A stretch of DNA of 46,036 nucleotides, taken from positions 1-46,036 of the forward strand of contig JADFGO010000005.1 of the NCBI GenBank assembly GCA_022567655.1, given 5' to 3'. Within the stretch, counting starts at the first letter, position 1. Each line of letters starts with the position of its first letter. The translations under genes and the position numbers were made by a program. The notes beneath the pieces are model-generated. The model saw only the letters and a program-made list of their open reading frames with translations, was not told where the DNA came from and did not search any database. Of this stretch, positions 1 to 7,501 are shown piece by piece. Source of the stretch: Candidatus Neomarinimicrobiota bacterium. GTDB lineage: Bacteria; Fidelibacterota; SORT01.

Positions 1-1342
1 CGTCAGCCTTATCTCTTAAATCGAGCATCGGACGGATATGAAGATTCCCATTGCCCGCATGACCGAACGCCGTGCCGGCGACTCCTTCCGATTGGAATAT
101 CTCCGTTATCTTCTTCAGATAATCACCTACCTGAGAGTAATGCACCGTGCCGTCTTCAACGAAAGGAACCGGTTTTTGGCTGCCCTTGATCTTGTTCAGA
201 ATTCCCACCGCCGCTTTCCGCATCGACCAGAGTCGCTCCATTTCCTGACTTTCAACCGAAGGTTTTACCGATAATGCAGGCTTTCCTCTGCCGGAAACAA
301 CCGACTCCGCATCGTCAAGTTGAGTACGGACTTCCTCATCGGATTCGCCGAAAAACTCAGCGAATAGAATAAATTTTGCCTCCGGGTGAATTATGTCCGC
401 TAATTGGGGATTTGCTTTTAGCGAAAGCTCTACGAGCTTGTCGTCTATCATGTCGAGTGCGGCGGGTGACTGTTCCATGAGTCTGTTCACAGACTCTCCG
501 GCATCTTCAAGAGTAGAGCATGACACAAGCGCAAAACCCTTAAAATCGGGCAGCCGAGTCAGCTTTAATTTCGCTTCTGTGATCATTCCGAGCGTCCCCT
601 CCGAACCGACTATCAGTTTACTCAGATCGATGCTTCCGTCTTTTAATACTTCATAAACGTTATAACCGGAGGAGTTCTTATTCACGTTGGGCGCTGAGGA
701 ATTTATCAGGTCTTTACTATCATTAAGGAGAGTATAAACTTCTTTAAAATATTTTGAATCCGGTTCGTCCAATCCGGCGAGCTCTGCAACATTAGTCTCA
801 GTCGAATTAATCACATTCCCTCCCGCGGTGACCACCTTAAGCGACTCAATCCAATCCTTTGTTGCTCCGTAAGTCAAGGTATGCGGACCTGCGGCGTTCG
901 TTCCCAGCATACCACCGATAGAACAGAAGTCGCCGCTTGAGGGATCAGGCGCAAAATGAAGATTCCTTTCACGCAGCGCCTTATTCAGATTTCCGTAGAT
1001 AAGTCCGGGTTGGACGGTAGCCACATCTCCATCAATGCTCAAAATTCTATTCATATACTTGGTAAAGTCGAGTATGATACCTGTCCCGAGCGCGGCACCT
1101 GCGAGACCTGAACCCGCTCCCCGCGCGGTTATCGGTACTCCGGTCTGAGCTGAATAAGAAGCCACCTTACGCACATCTTCCTCGTTGCGTGGAATCACTA
1201 TAACTAACGGAGTTAGCTCATAGATGCACGCCGCGGTACTGTAGAGCTGCCGGGAAATGTCGCTCGATAAGACGTCGCCTTCGACTATAGAGCGCAGGTC
1301 GCTGGCTACCTTCTCGTTTTCCGTGAATGCCGCCCGGCTCAA
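1..1342 (-). CDS. FAD-linked oxidase (GlcD-like), 3' end cut by window edge
   Basis: About 447 codons are visible and the frame stays open to base 1, so the C-terminus is missing. The protein looks like an FAD-dependent 2-hydroxyacid dehydrogenase of the GlcD/D-lactate dehydrogenase type. An FAD-binding PCMH domain is seen with GAGSGLAG at about residues 75-82 and GGMLGTNAAG further on. The FAD-oxidase C-terminal domain follows, with the GHAGNGNLHIRP motif near the edge. The LHIRP-x-LDLRD ending resembles the fused FAD plus Fe-S oxidases (YdiJ-like, about 950 aa), so an Fe-S half may lie outside the window; that is inference. The start is TTG at 1342, overlapping the moeA stop as TTGA, with AAAGG upstream, which implies translational coupling. 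Substrate cannot be told from the sequence (glycolate, lactate or 2-hydroxyglutarate are possible). Confidence 0.85.
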   Translation of the reverse strand, partial: MSRAAFTENEKVASDLRSIVEGDVLSSDISRQLYSTAACIYELTPLVIVIPRNEEDVRKVASYSAQTGVPITARGAGSGLAGAALGTGIILDFTKYMNRILSIDGDVATVQPGLIYGNLNKALRERNLHFAPDPSSGDFCSIGGMLGTNAAGPHTLTYGATKDWIESLKVVTAGGNVINSTETNVAELAGLDEPDSKYFKEVYTLLNDSKDLINSSAPNVNKNSSGYNVYEVLKDGSIDLSKLIVGSEGTLGMITEAKLKLTRLPDFKGFALVSCSTLEDAGESVNRLMEQSPAALDMIDDKLVELSLKANPQLADIIHPEAKFILFAEFFGESDEEVRTQLDDAESVVSGRGKPALSVKPSVESQEMERLWSMRKAAVGILNKIKGSQKPVPFVEDGTVHYSQVGDYLKKITEIFQSEGVAGTAFGHAGNGNLHIRPMLDLRDKAD

Positions 1343-2544
1343 AGGAGCGTTACCTTTACTTTCTCCCCCTGCCTTATTTCTGTTATGCCGTGCGGCAATT
1401 CGACGTAACCGTCGGCTTTTGACATGCTCGTTATTACCGACGAACTTTTGAAGACCGGAATAGCAGTTCCCTTGTCAATCCTGACAGTTACGATTTGATG
1501 TAACTCTTTTTTGGAGATCAGTGTTTCGCCTAACTCCGCTTCGATAGTGGTGCTGTGCAGTTCTCCGTCAATTCGCGATATCTTCCTTAACATGGGCGCT
1601 AAGATTACAGCCGCGACAGTCAGACACGACGTAGGATAGCCGGGCATTCCGAGTATCAGTTTTCCGTTTACTCTTCCAAGAAGAGTCGGTTTTCCCGGCT
1701 TTACCGTGATGCCGTGAAATATAACTTCGCCTAAATTACGAACCGCATCCACTATCAGGTCTCTTTCACCGACGCTTGACCCGCCGGTGAATGCGATAAT
1801 ATCGGCATCGGAAGAGTTGATAGAGTTCTCGATGCTCTCGACGCTGTCCCGGACGATCGGCAGCTTCACTGCCTCTCCACCCCCTTTGTCCACAATCGCG
1901 GAAAGAGTATAAGAATTTGTATCGTAAACCTGTCCTTCTCCCAACTCCTTCCCCACTTCAGCAATTTCGTCACCGCTTACGGCTATCGCCACTTTCGGTT
2001 TCCGGTAGCATTCGAGAGTCCCGATCCCAATCGAAGCCGCAGCGCCAAGATGAGCGCTGTGCAAGATTACGCCTTCGTTTAAAACAACTTCTCCTTCTTT
2101 TATATCCTCTCCGGCAAGCCCGAGTGATGCGCCCCGTTCGACCGGTTTATTCAAGATTATTGAGCCTGCCTGTTCTTCCACTACCTCGAACGGAATAACC
2201 GCATCTGCTCCCTCGGGTAGCATTCCACCTGTGGCGATCTTCACAGATTCCCCTGTGGTCACTACGATTTTCGAGGTATCACCCGCAAAAATTTCTCCTG
2301 TGATCCGTAACGACACTTTCAATTCTTCGGAGGCAGCCGATGTATCATCTGAGTTGAGGGCGTATCCGTCCATAGCGGCTCGCGTGTATCCCGGTACGTT
2401 CATAGGAGATGTCACTTCCTTTGCAAGAATCCTTCCGAGTGCGCTTTCAAGATCAACTTCTTCAGTTTTTTCAGTAGGTATAGAGGACTCCAAAGCGAGA
2501 TCCAACGCTTTATGAAAGGGCATCAGGCTTTTAAACTCGCGCAT
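1339..2544 (-). CDS. moeA: Molybdopterin molybdenumtransferase MoeA
   Basis: Inserts molybdate into adenylylated molybdopterin, the last step of molybdenum cofactor synthesis, in the cytoplasm. The 401-aa product has the MoeA N-terminal motif GYTRAAMDGYAL at 52-63. It also has the MoCF-binding domain with GDE at 191-193, TGGSSVGERD at 253-262, KPGKPT at 282-287 and GMPGYPTS at 299-306, then the small C-terminal domain. The frame is open 31 codons further upstream, but that part only shadows moaB. I chose the ATG at 2544 because it overlaps the moaB stop as TGATG and has GGGAAG about 10 nt upstream. It is coupled downstream to the FAD-linked oxidase. That oxidase is not a known molybdoenzyme, so the link is positional only. 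Confidence 0.93.
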   Translation of the reverse strand: MREFKSLMPFHKALDLALESSIPTEKTEEVDLESALGRILAKEVTSPMNVPGYTRAAMDGYALNSDDTSAASEELKVSLRITGEIFAGDTSKIVVTTGESVKIATGGMLPEGADAVIPFEVVEEQAGSIILNKPVERGASLGLAGEDIKEGEVVLNEGVILHSAHLGAAASIGIGTLECYRKPKVAIAVSGDEIAEVGKELGEGQVYDTNSYTLSAIVDKGGGEAVKLPIVRDSVESIENSINSSDADIIAFTGGSSVGERDLIVDAVRNLGEVIFHGITVKPGKPTLLGRVNGKLILGMPGYPTSCLTVAAVILAPMLRKISRIDGELHSTTIEAELGETLISKKELHQIVTVRIDKGTAIPVFKSSSVITSMSKADGYVELPHGITEIRQGEKVKVTLL

Positions 2545-3050
2545 CAGCGGGTCACTTCCCAGACGAGATGTCCGAGGTCGGGGAGGATCAGTTTTTCCAT
2601 GCCGAGCTTTACCGCATTCAGCGATCCGGGAAGACAAAAAATAAGCGTATTCCCGACGACCCCTCCAGCCGCCCGGCTGAGCATCGCCCGGGAGCCGATC
2701 TCTTCATAGCTCAGACTCCTGAACAGTTCCCCGAACCCCTCCATCGTCTTGTCCATCAACGGCTTCAGCGTCTGGATCGTGTTGTCACGGGAAGCTATTC
2801 CCGTGCCTCCGGTAGTGATGATCAAATGTAATTCTCCGGTACCCGCGAATTCCGATACGAGTTTTTTTATCTCCTCAGCCTCGTCTCTGATTATCCGCCG
2901 CTCCTGCACTTTATGTCCCGCCGCATTGAGCGCCTCAGCTATGAACTTACCCCCGTCGTCCGTTTCTTCGGTTCGCGTATCCGATATTGTTAAAACAGCA
3001 CAGTTTAGTGATTCGGGACCCTTCTGTTCGTGATGCTTATAGGCAGTCAT
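2544..3050 (-). CDS. moaB: Molybdenum cofactor biosynthesis protein MoaB/MogA
   Basis: MoCF-fold protein of the MoaB/MogA family, which adenylylates molybdopterin before MoeA adds molybdate. The 168-aa product has TTGGTG at 79-84, the SRDNT stretch after it, and GNTLIFCLPGS near 133-143, typical of the substrate pocket. A longer frame reaches 3143, but family N-termini align with MTAYKHHEQK at 3050, shortly before the conserved CAVLTISDTRTEETDD. No Shine-Dalgarno is seen before 3050, and a possible promoter ends only 8 nt upstream, so translation may be leaderless or nearly so. It is the first gene of the moaB-moeA-oxidase set. MoaB and MogA cannot be separated here; the TRTEETD N-terminus favours MoaB. 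Confidence 0.9.
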   Translation of the reverse strand: MTAYKHHEQKGPESLNCAVLTISDTRTEETDDGGKFIAEALNAAGHKVQERRIIRDEAEEIKKLVSEFAGTGELHLIITTGGTGIASRDNTIQTLKPLMDKTMEGFGELFRSLSYEEIGSRAMLSRAAGGVVGNTLIFCLPGSLNAVKLGMEKLILPDLGHLVWEVTR

Positions 3051-3058
3051 GAGAGTGT

Positions 3059-3088
3059 AATATACTGGATATCCCATAAAAACGGCAA
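3059..3088 (-). promoter_or_regulatory. Possible promoter of moaB-moeA-oxidase
   Basis: On the minus strand TTGCCG (3088-3083) and TATATT (3064-3059) are separated by 18 nt. The -10-like box ends 8 nt before the moaB ATG, so a transcript would start at or next to the start codon. The match is moderate (4/6 and 5/6) and AT-rich DNA gives such boxes by chance. Confidence 0.3.
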
Positions 3089-3185
3089 TTGATTTTGTAA
3101 CAGGTAGATAGCAATTATCAATAAGTTGAGAGGTTGTATGCAAACCGTTAAAACGGTTGTATGGATGTGTTTTACGAATTGCTAT

Positions 3186-3205
3186 CCCCCGATTAAAATC
3201 GGGGG
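3186..3205. repeat. Palindromic hairpin, CCCCCGATT-AA-AATCGGGGG
   Basis: Perfect 9-bp stem with a two-base loop. It shares the CGAT-NN-ATCG core with short palindromes at 31423-31434 and 43097-43106, which suggests a dispersed REP-like family. A role in mRNA 3'-end formation or stability is possible but not shown. Confidence 0.6.
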
Positions 3206-3246
3206 TTCATGATACCCTAAGACTAATAATCTCAACATCTTATTAA

Positions 3247-3266
3247 CCCCTTGATTGATCGAGGGG
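3247..3266. repeat. Palindromic hairpin, CCCCTTGATTGATCGAGGGG
   Basis: An 8-bp stem with one G-T wobble and a TTGA-type loop region, 41 bases from the hairpin at 3186-3205. Same general build (C run, GAT/ATC, G run), so it may be a degenerate member of the same repeat family. Confidence 0.45.
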
Positions 3267-3288
3267 ATGCAGATGAGTCACACTTAAG

Positions 3289-3311
3289 AAAACTGTTTCA
3301 ACAGTTTTTTT
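3289..3311. terminator. Possible terminator after cobO
   Basis: AAAACTGTT-TC-AACAGTTTT followed by three further T on the plus strand. Read on the minus strand the hairpin is followed by TTTTCTT, so it could end the long cobO operon, whose stop is about 135 bases upstream. The stem is GC-poor, so strength is doubtful. Confidence 0.35.
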
Positions 3312-3447
3312 ATTGGGAATCCATTTTCGCACAGCCATAAATGGCTGGGTTATTAGGATGGAAAATTTAGTTGGCGTCAGCTATCACCTATATTCGCTTG
3401 TTTTTTGGGGGGAAGTGAAATATAATCTTCATAGTGCTGTACATTCC

Positions 3448-4002
3448 TTAGTAATCAAACCCCTTTTGGGCGAGGGTTCCCGATTGGTAAGGATGTTTAA
3501 TTTCTTTCATCTCCGTTACCAGGTCGCAAATTTCTATCAGCTCATCGGGCGCGCCCCTGCCCGTAACTATCAGATGCAGCCAAGGCGGTCTCTGCTTTAA
3601 TAACTCGATAGCGTCATCTACCGCTATCAGTCCGGTCTGAATCGCAACGTTGAACTCATCGAGTATTACCATATCGAAGTCGTTTGAGGTTATTTTCTTG
3701 CGTGAAAATTCAAGCGCCTCCGCTGCCGCATTCTTATGTTCCTCTTCCGGTAGTTTATCGTCCACTATTTTGTAAAAACCTAATCCCTTACGGTGAAATT
3801 CAACCTTCGGTTCGAGCTGTTTTATTCCTTCCATCTCTCCGTATTTCCATGAACCTTTAACAAATTGAATGACGCAGATTTTCCAACCGTATCCGACGGC
3901 ACGCAGTATCGTACCGAAAGCCGCTGTGGTTTTTCCCTTTCCCTCACCGGTATAGCAGGCTAAGATTCCATTACGTTTATCTCTATCAGGCGCTTTCATC
4001 AT
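3448..4002 (-). CDS. cobO: Cob(I)yrinic acid a,c-diamide adenosyltransferase (CobO/BtuR type)
   Basis: Transfers the adenosyl group of ATP to reduced corrinoid cobalt, producing adenosylcobalamin or its precursor in the cytoplasm. The 184-aa product has the P-loop GEGKGKTT at 19-26, followed by AAFGTILRAVGYG and VIQFVKG. It also has the VILDEFN segment and the RPPWLHLIVTGRGAP block, all characteristic of the CobA/CobO/BtuR family and of normal length. It starts 3 bases after the nuoN stop, so it is the last gene of the complex I operon. No B12 riboswitch or other corrinoid gene is near. The pairing with respiration genes has no obvious biochemical reason and may just be read-through placement. 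Confidence 0.92.
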   Translation of the reverse strand: MMKAPDRDKRNGILACYTGEGKGKTTAAFGTILRAVGYGWKICVIQFVKGSWKYGEMEGIKQLEPKVEFHRKGLGFYKIVDDKLPEEEHKNAAAEALEFSRKKITSNDFDMVILDEFNVAIQTGLIAVDDAIELLKQRPPWLHLIVTGRGAPDELIEICDLVTEMKEIKHPYQSGTLAQKGFDY

Positions 4003-4005
4003 AGA

Positions 4006-5451
4006 TCAAAAGAGGGTTGTAACCGCATTCTTCGCTATTTCTATGAACCGACCCGGGATAACGCCGAGATAGACTAACCCTAAAGCGCAAATTCCCAATG
4101 CAGCCCGAACACTGAAACTTACAACCACCGGTTCAACATCTCTCTCCCCTTCTTTCATATACATATGTATTATGACCCTCAGATAGTAATAAACGGAAGC
4201 GAGGCTGTTAAGTACGGCGATGATAATCAGCCAGATAAAACCTTCATTCACGGCAGAGTAGAACAGATAAAATTTACCGGTAAACCCGGCTGTCAGCGGG
4301 AATCCCGCGAGTGCGAACATGAAGAGAGCCATAGTCAGAGCGATTACAGGATTCCTTTTCGCCATCCCGGAGTAATCTTCGAACTCCAGCCGGGTTTCCC
4401 CTTTTCCCTCAATGAGTTGTACTACGGTGAAAGCGCCGATATTCATAAAAAGATAACCCAGCAGATAAAACAACGTTCCTCCGGTTGCCGAAACCGAAGC
4501 TGCGGTGATTCCCACCATTATGTAACCGGCGTGCGCTATCGAAGAGTAGGCGAGCATCCGCTTCAGGTTATTTTGTTGCATCGCCAGCACGTTTCCAACT
4601 GTCATTGTTAACACGGTCAAAATCCAGAACAGCGGGGTCCAGTCTATTTCGTCAAGCGGAAATCCATATATCACTATTCGGAGCATCGCCGCAAACGCCG
4701 CTGCTTTTGTCGTTGTTGCCATAAATCCCGTTACAGGAGTGGGCGCGCCCTGATATACGTCAGGCGACCACATATGAAACGGAACGATCGCCACTTTAAA
4801 TCCGATGCCCACGAGTAGAAGACTCATACCGACCAATAAAAATGGAAGACCTGAAGGTGAACCCGCTGCTCTTATTTCAATCAGATTCGTTGTCCCGTAC
4901 GATCCGTATATGAAGGCAATTCCGTAAAGCAGAAATCCCGATGAGAACGCGCCGAGCAGAAGGTACTTGAGCGCCGCTTCGTTCGAGAAGAGCCGTTCCC
5001 TGAAAAAACCCACAAGAATATATAATGAGATCGAAAGAAGCTCCAATCCGAGAAAGATGATGATCAAATCAACTCCCTTCGCCATAAAGAGCATTCCCAC
5101 CGAAGCAAACAGGAGAAGTGAATAATATTCTCCCCTGTGCCACTCCCTGTTGACTAAATATTCTTTCCCCAGAACGACCGTCAGTGCGCCTCCGATCAAT
5201 ACAGTCCCCGCGATGAATTGACTGAACAAATCTGATCGTACCATTCCCCCGAAACCATCTGAAGCTCCACCTCCCATGCTTATCACTAAATAAAATGCGA
5301 GCGCAAAAAAGGCGAACGCCGTCCATTGGTGGATAGCCTTGCGTTCTTTAAGGTAGATCTCCATGAACAGCATCAGTATACCTCCCACGGCGAGCACTAT
5401 CTCGGGAAGGATAACTTCAAAATCGGACGGATTCAGCTGAAATTCAATCAA
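4006..5451 (-). CDS. nuoN: NADH-quinone oxidoreductase subunit N, operon 1
   Basis: Antiporter-like membrane subunit of respiratory complex I that takes part in proton pumping. The 481-aa product is strongly hydrophobic, with about 14 helices. It carries the key lysine in the VAIVPFHMWSPDVYQGAPTPV block, the LELLSISLYIL glutamate segment and LKRMLAYSSIAHAGY. The start appears to be TTG at 5451, 4 bases after the stop of the unknown 191-aa gene, with GGGAATAGG upstream. This copy is separated from nuoM by the antiporter and the unknown gene, whereas in operon 2 nuoM and nuoN are adjacent. It is clearly diverged from the second NuoN at 18986-20473, so the two are not a recent duplication. Confidence 0.95.
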   Translation of the reverse strand: MIEFQLNPSDFEVILPEIVLAVGGILMLFMEIYLKERKAIHQWTAFAFFALAFYLVISMGGGASDGFGGMVRSDLFSQFIAGTVLIGGALTVVLGKEYLVNREWHRGEYYSLLLFASVGMLFMAKGVDLIIIFLGLELLSISLYILVGFFRERLFSNEAALKYLLLGAFSSGFLLYGIAFIYGSYGTTNLIEIRAAGSPSGLPFLLVGMSLLLVGIGFKVAIVPFHMWSPDVYQGAPTPVTGFMATTTKAAAFAAMLRIVIYGFPLDEIDWTPLFWILTVLTMTVGNVLAMQQNNLKRMLAYSSIAHAGYIMVGITAASVSATGGTLFYLLGYLFMNIGAFTVVQLIEGKGETRLEFEDYSGMAKRNPVIALTMALFMFALAGFPLTAGFTGKFYLFYSAVNEGFIWLIIIAVLNSLASVYYYLRVIIHMYMKEGERDVEPVVVSFSVRAALGICALGLVYLGVIPGRFIEIAKNAVTTLF

Positions 5452-5455
5452 GGAC

Positions 5456-6031
5456 CTATTCCCATCCCAACTCTATCTTTCCGAGGTCAACCAGCGGCTC
5501 ATTACCGCATCTCGTGTACAGCTCGAGAATATTGAGAAGATCACCGCTTGCACTGCCTTTTGCATGAATGACATAATCATGCTCGGGAGCATACGCTTCC
5601 GCTCCCTTCGCTTCAGGATGCAATATCTCTTTCGGTTTGTAATCGTCGGAGAGAACAACTCCCTCCGGAAGGTTTTCGAATATCGCCTTCAGCATATTAC
5701 CGTAATTTTCGGCGTAAGCGCTGTATTTAAACTTAAATGAAGCTGAGGTCACACTCCTCCTGGACACGATCTTCAGACGAAGTTTCTCACTCTCTTTGTC
5801 CAAAACCCCCTCAAGTAAACTCAGAGCTGTCTCATCCAAAATAACATGGGTATGCGTAGTAGGCGTGTCGAAGAACACTTTTACTTTCTCAGCAAAAGTA
5901 CTTTTACTGATATTTTGCTCGTTATTGAACAGGATGCGCGAACCTGATTTCGCTCCTATTAATAACCCCCTGACAAACCCTTTTACAAAATTTTCATGTC
6001 CCTCAATTATCAACTCGGTGAGTTTTGACAT
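5456..6031 (-). CDS. Unknown 191-aa protein inside the complex I operon
   Basis: I do not recognise this protein. It starts with a good site, GGAGG and a 4-base spacer before ATG, 11 bases after nhaD, and ends 4 bases before nuoN, so it is almost surely co-translated with complex I. It has no clear signal peptide or membrane helix. The N-terminus contains a glycine-rich GFVRGLLIGAKSGSRILF stretch and the middle has many charged residues, with about 32% D/E/K/R by eye. The C-terminus is acidic, with EPLVDLGKIELGWE. There is no cysteine cluster that would bind Fe-S; only one cysteine is seen. It could be an assembly factor, an accessory subunit or a cytoplasmic partner of the antiporter; nothing in the sequence decides this. 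Confidence 0.8.
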   Translation of the reverse strand: MSKLTELIIEGHENFVKGFVRGLLIGAKSGSRILFNNEQNISKSTFAEKVKVFFDTPTTHTHVILDETALSLLEGVLDKESEKLRLKIVSRRSVTSASFKFKYSAYAENYGNMLKAIFENLPEGVVLSDDYKPKEILHPEAKGAEAYAPEHDYVIHAKGSASGDLLNILELYTRCGNEPLVDLGKIELGWE

Positions 6032-6042
6032 CTTACCTCCTC

Positions 6043-7491
6043 CTAAAAAAATATCAGTGATACAAGAATAAAAATAGGCATTAAAATCAAAATCGAATAT
6101 TTAAACATATAACCGAAAAAACTCGGCATCGGGATGCCTGATTCTTCTGCGATAGACCTGACCATAAAATTGGGAGCGTTTCCTATATAGCTGAGTGCGC
6201 CCATAAATACGGCTCCTGTCGATATCGCCTTGAGATAGATTTCCTTTTCTGCTATCAGTAGCCCGACGGCGGTGGCTTCCGGTATTCCCGCAAAAAAGTT
6301 TCCGAGCGCCGTATTGAAAAACGTCAGATATGTGGGAGCGTTGTCAAGGAAACTCGACAATATTCCCGTCACCCAGAAGAAATCCCGCGGCGTCTTTACC
6401 GATTCTATCAGCCAGGCGAGATTGCCGTTTGCACCCGCTTTCAATATCAAAAGAGCCGGGATTATAGTCATAAATATCCCGGCGAACAGGTAAGCCACTT
6501 CCTTGATCGGAAACCAACTGAACTCATTATCTCCGCGAATCTTAGCGGAAGTAAACTTTATTGAGAGTAAGCCCATCAGAACGATCATACCGTCTCTCAA
6601 CAGGTTCTGCGCTTCCAAGTGCACTCCACTGACGGTGAAAGACGTACCTTTCCACAACCCGCTTTGAAGTACGGCGAGTATTATTCCGCCTAAGAATAAA
6701 AAGTTTATCAGCCCTTCGACTCGCAGCGGCTCGGGGGAAGTCGATACCTCTTCCGGTTTTTTCTCCTTCTTGTAGTAGTATGAGTCGAACAGATAAAATA
6801 TCAGAAGCAGGATCACGACCACAAACATCATATGCGGTAATAATTTAAGCGTCCAGAAAAACGGTACTGAGTGAAGGAATCCCAAAAACAACGGCGGATC
6901 GCCGAGCGGAGTCAGTGAACCTCCGACGTTGCTGACGAGAAAGATAAAAAAGATCACGAGATGCACCTGGTGTTTTCTCCAGCTGTTCGCCCGAAGCAAA
7001 GGTCGGATTAGAAGCATAGATGCTCCGGTTGTTCCGATCCATGACGCTATCAGAGTACCGACTATCAGGATGACGGTGTTTACCGCCGGTGAACCCTGAA
7101 GCTTCCCGCGAATGAGTATGCCTCCTGATGCGACGTATAACCCCCACAGCAAGATTATAAACGGTATATAATCTATCAGATAAATGTGAGATATTTCGTA
7201 GAGCGCATCTCCTTCGTAGACGTAAAGGAACGGAACGGCAAAAAGGAACGCCCACATCGCGGCAATCTTCGGAAAATGTTCATGCCAGAAGTGGGGAACG
7301 AGAAGCGGAAATAGCGCAATTGAAAGCAGGATACCTACAAAGGGAATCATGCTCCAGAGCGGAAGTGAACTTCCCAGTTCGGCGTGCTCTCCCCCGCTTG
7401 ATGCAAAAGATAAAACCGGCATGAACAGGATAATTAAAACGACGGTGGGCACATATCTATTAAAAAAATTATTTATCAAATCCTTCACCAT
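6043..7491 (-). CDS. NhaD-type Na+/H+ antiporter
   Basis: A 482-aa polytopic membrane protein of the ion transporter superfamily, closest by eye to the NhaD/citrate-transporter-like sodium:proton antiporters. An N-terminal hydrophobic segment ending in LSFASSGGEHAELGSS could be a cleaved signal or the first helix. About 11-12 further helices follow. The conserved blocks WIGTTGASMLLIRPLL, NVGGSLTPLGDPPLFLGFL and SSFLDNAPTYLTFFN are the signature of this family, with the second and third forming the ion site. It lies 10 bases after nuoM and 11 before the next gene, inside the nuo operon. An exchange of sodium for protons beside complex I is the likely role. The exact ion is inferred, not seen. 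Confidence 0.85.
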   Translation of the reverse strand: MVKDLINNFFNRYVPTVVLIILFMPVLSFASSGGEHAELGSSLPLWSMIPFVGILLSIALFPLLVPHFWHEHFPKIAAMWAFLFAVPFLYVYEGDALYEISHIYLIDYIPFIILLWGLYVASGGILIRGKLQGSPAVNTVILIVGTLIASWIGTTGASMLLIRPLLRANSWRKHQVHLVIFFIFLVSNVGGSLTPLGDPPLFLGFLHSVPFFWTLKLLPHMMFVVVILLLIFYLFDSYYYKKEKKPEEVSTSPEPLRVEGLINFLFLGGIILAVLQSGLWKGTSFTVSGVHLEAQNLLRDGMIVLMGLLSIKFTSAKIRGDNEFSWFPIKEVAYLFAGIFMTIIPALLILKAGANGNLAWLIESVKTPRDFFWVTGILSSFLDNAPTYLTFFNTALGNFFAGIPEATAVGLLIAEKEIYLKAISTGAVFMGALSYIGNAPNFMVRSIAEESGIPMPSFFGYMFKYSILILMPIFILVSLIFF

Positions 7492-7501
7492 ATTTTTTAA
7501 A

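Larger units (their letters stand above)
3051..3447. other. Hairpin-rich intergenic region between cobO and moaB
   Basis: No credible gene is present. The region holds a 10-bp inverted repeat (GATAGCAATT at 3107-3116 and its complement at 3177-3186). Inside it is a small hairpin AACCGTT-AA-AACGGTT at 3143-3158. Next to it are a 9-bp stem with AA loop at 3186-3205, a second stem starting CCCCTTGA at 3247-3266, and a hairpin with a T run at 3289-3311. A 95-codon plus-strand frame at 3313-3600 runs into cobO antisense and is judged spurious. Confidence 0.6.

Noticed and set aside
3313-3600. 95-codon plus-strand frame
   Set aside because: Half of it is antisense to cobO and the rest has no protein-like features.
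4003-4005. B12 riboswitch for cobO
   Set aside because: cobO begins 3 bases after nuoN, leaving no room for a leader, and no B12-box-like sequence was noticed upstream of the operon.
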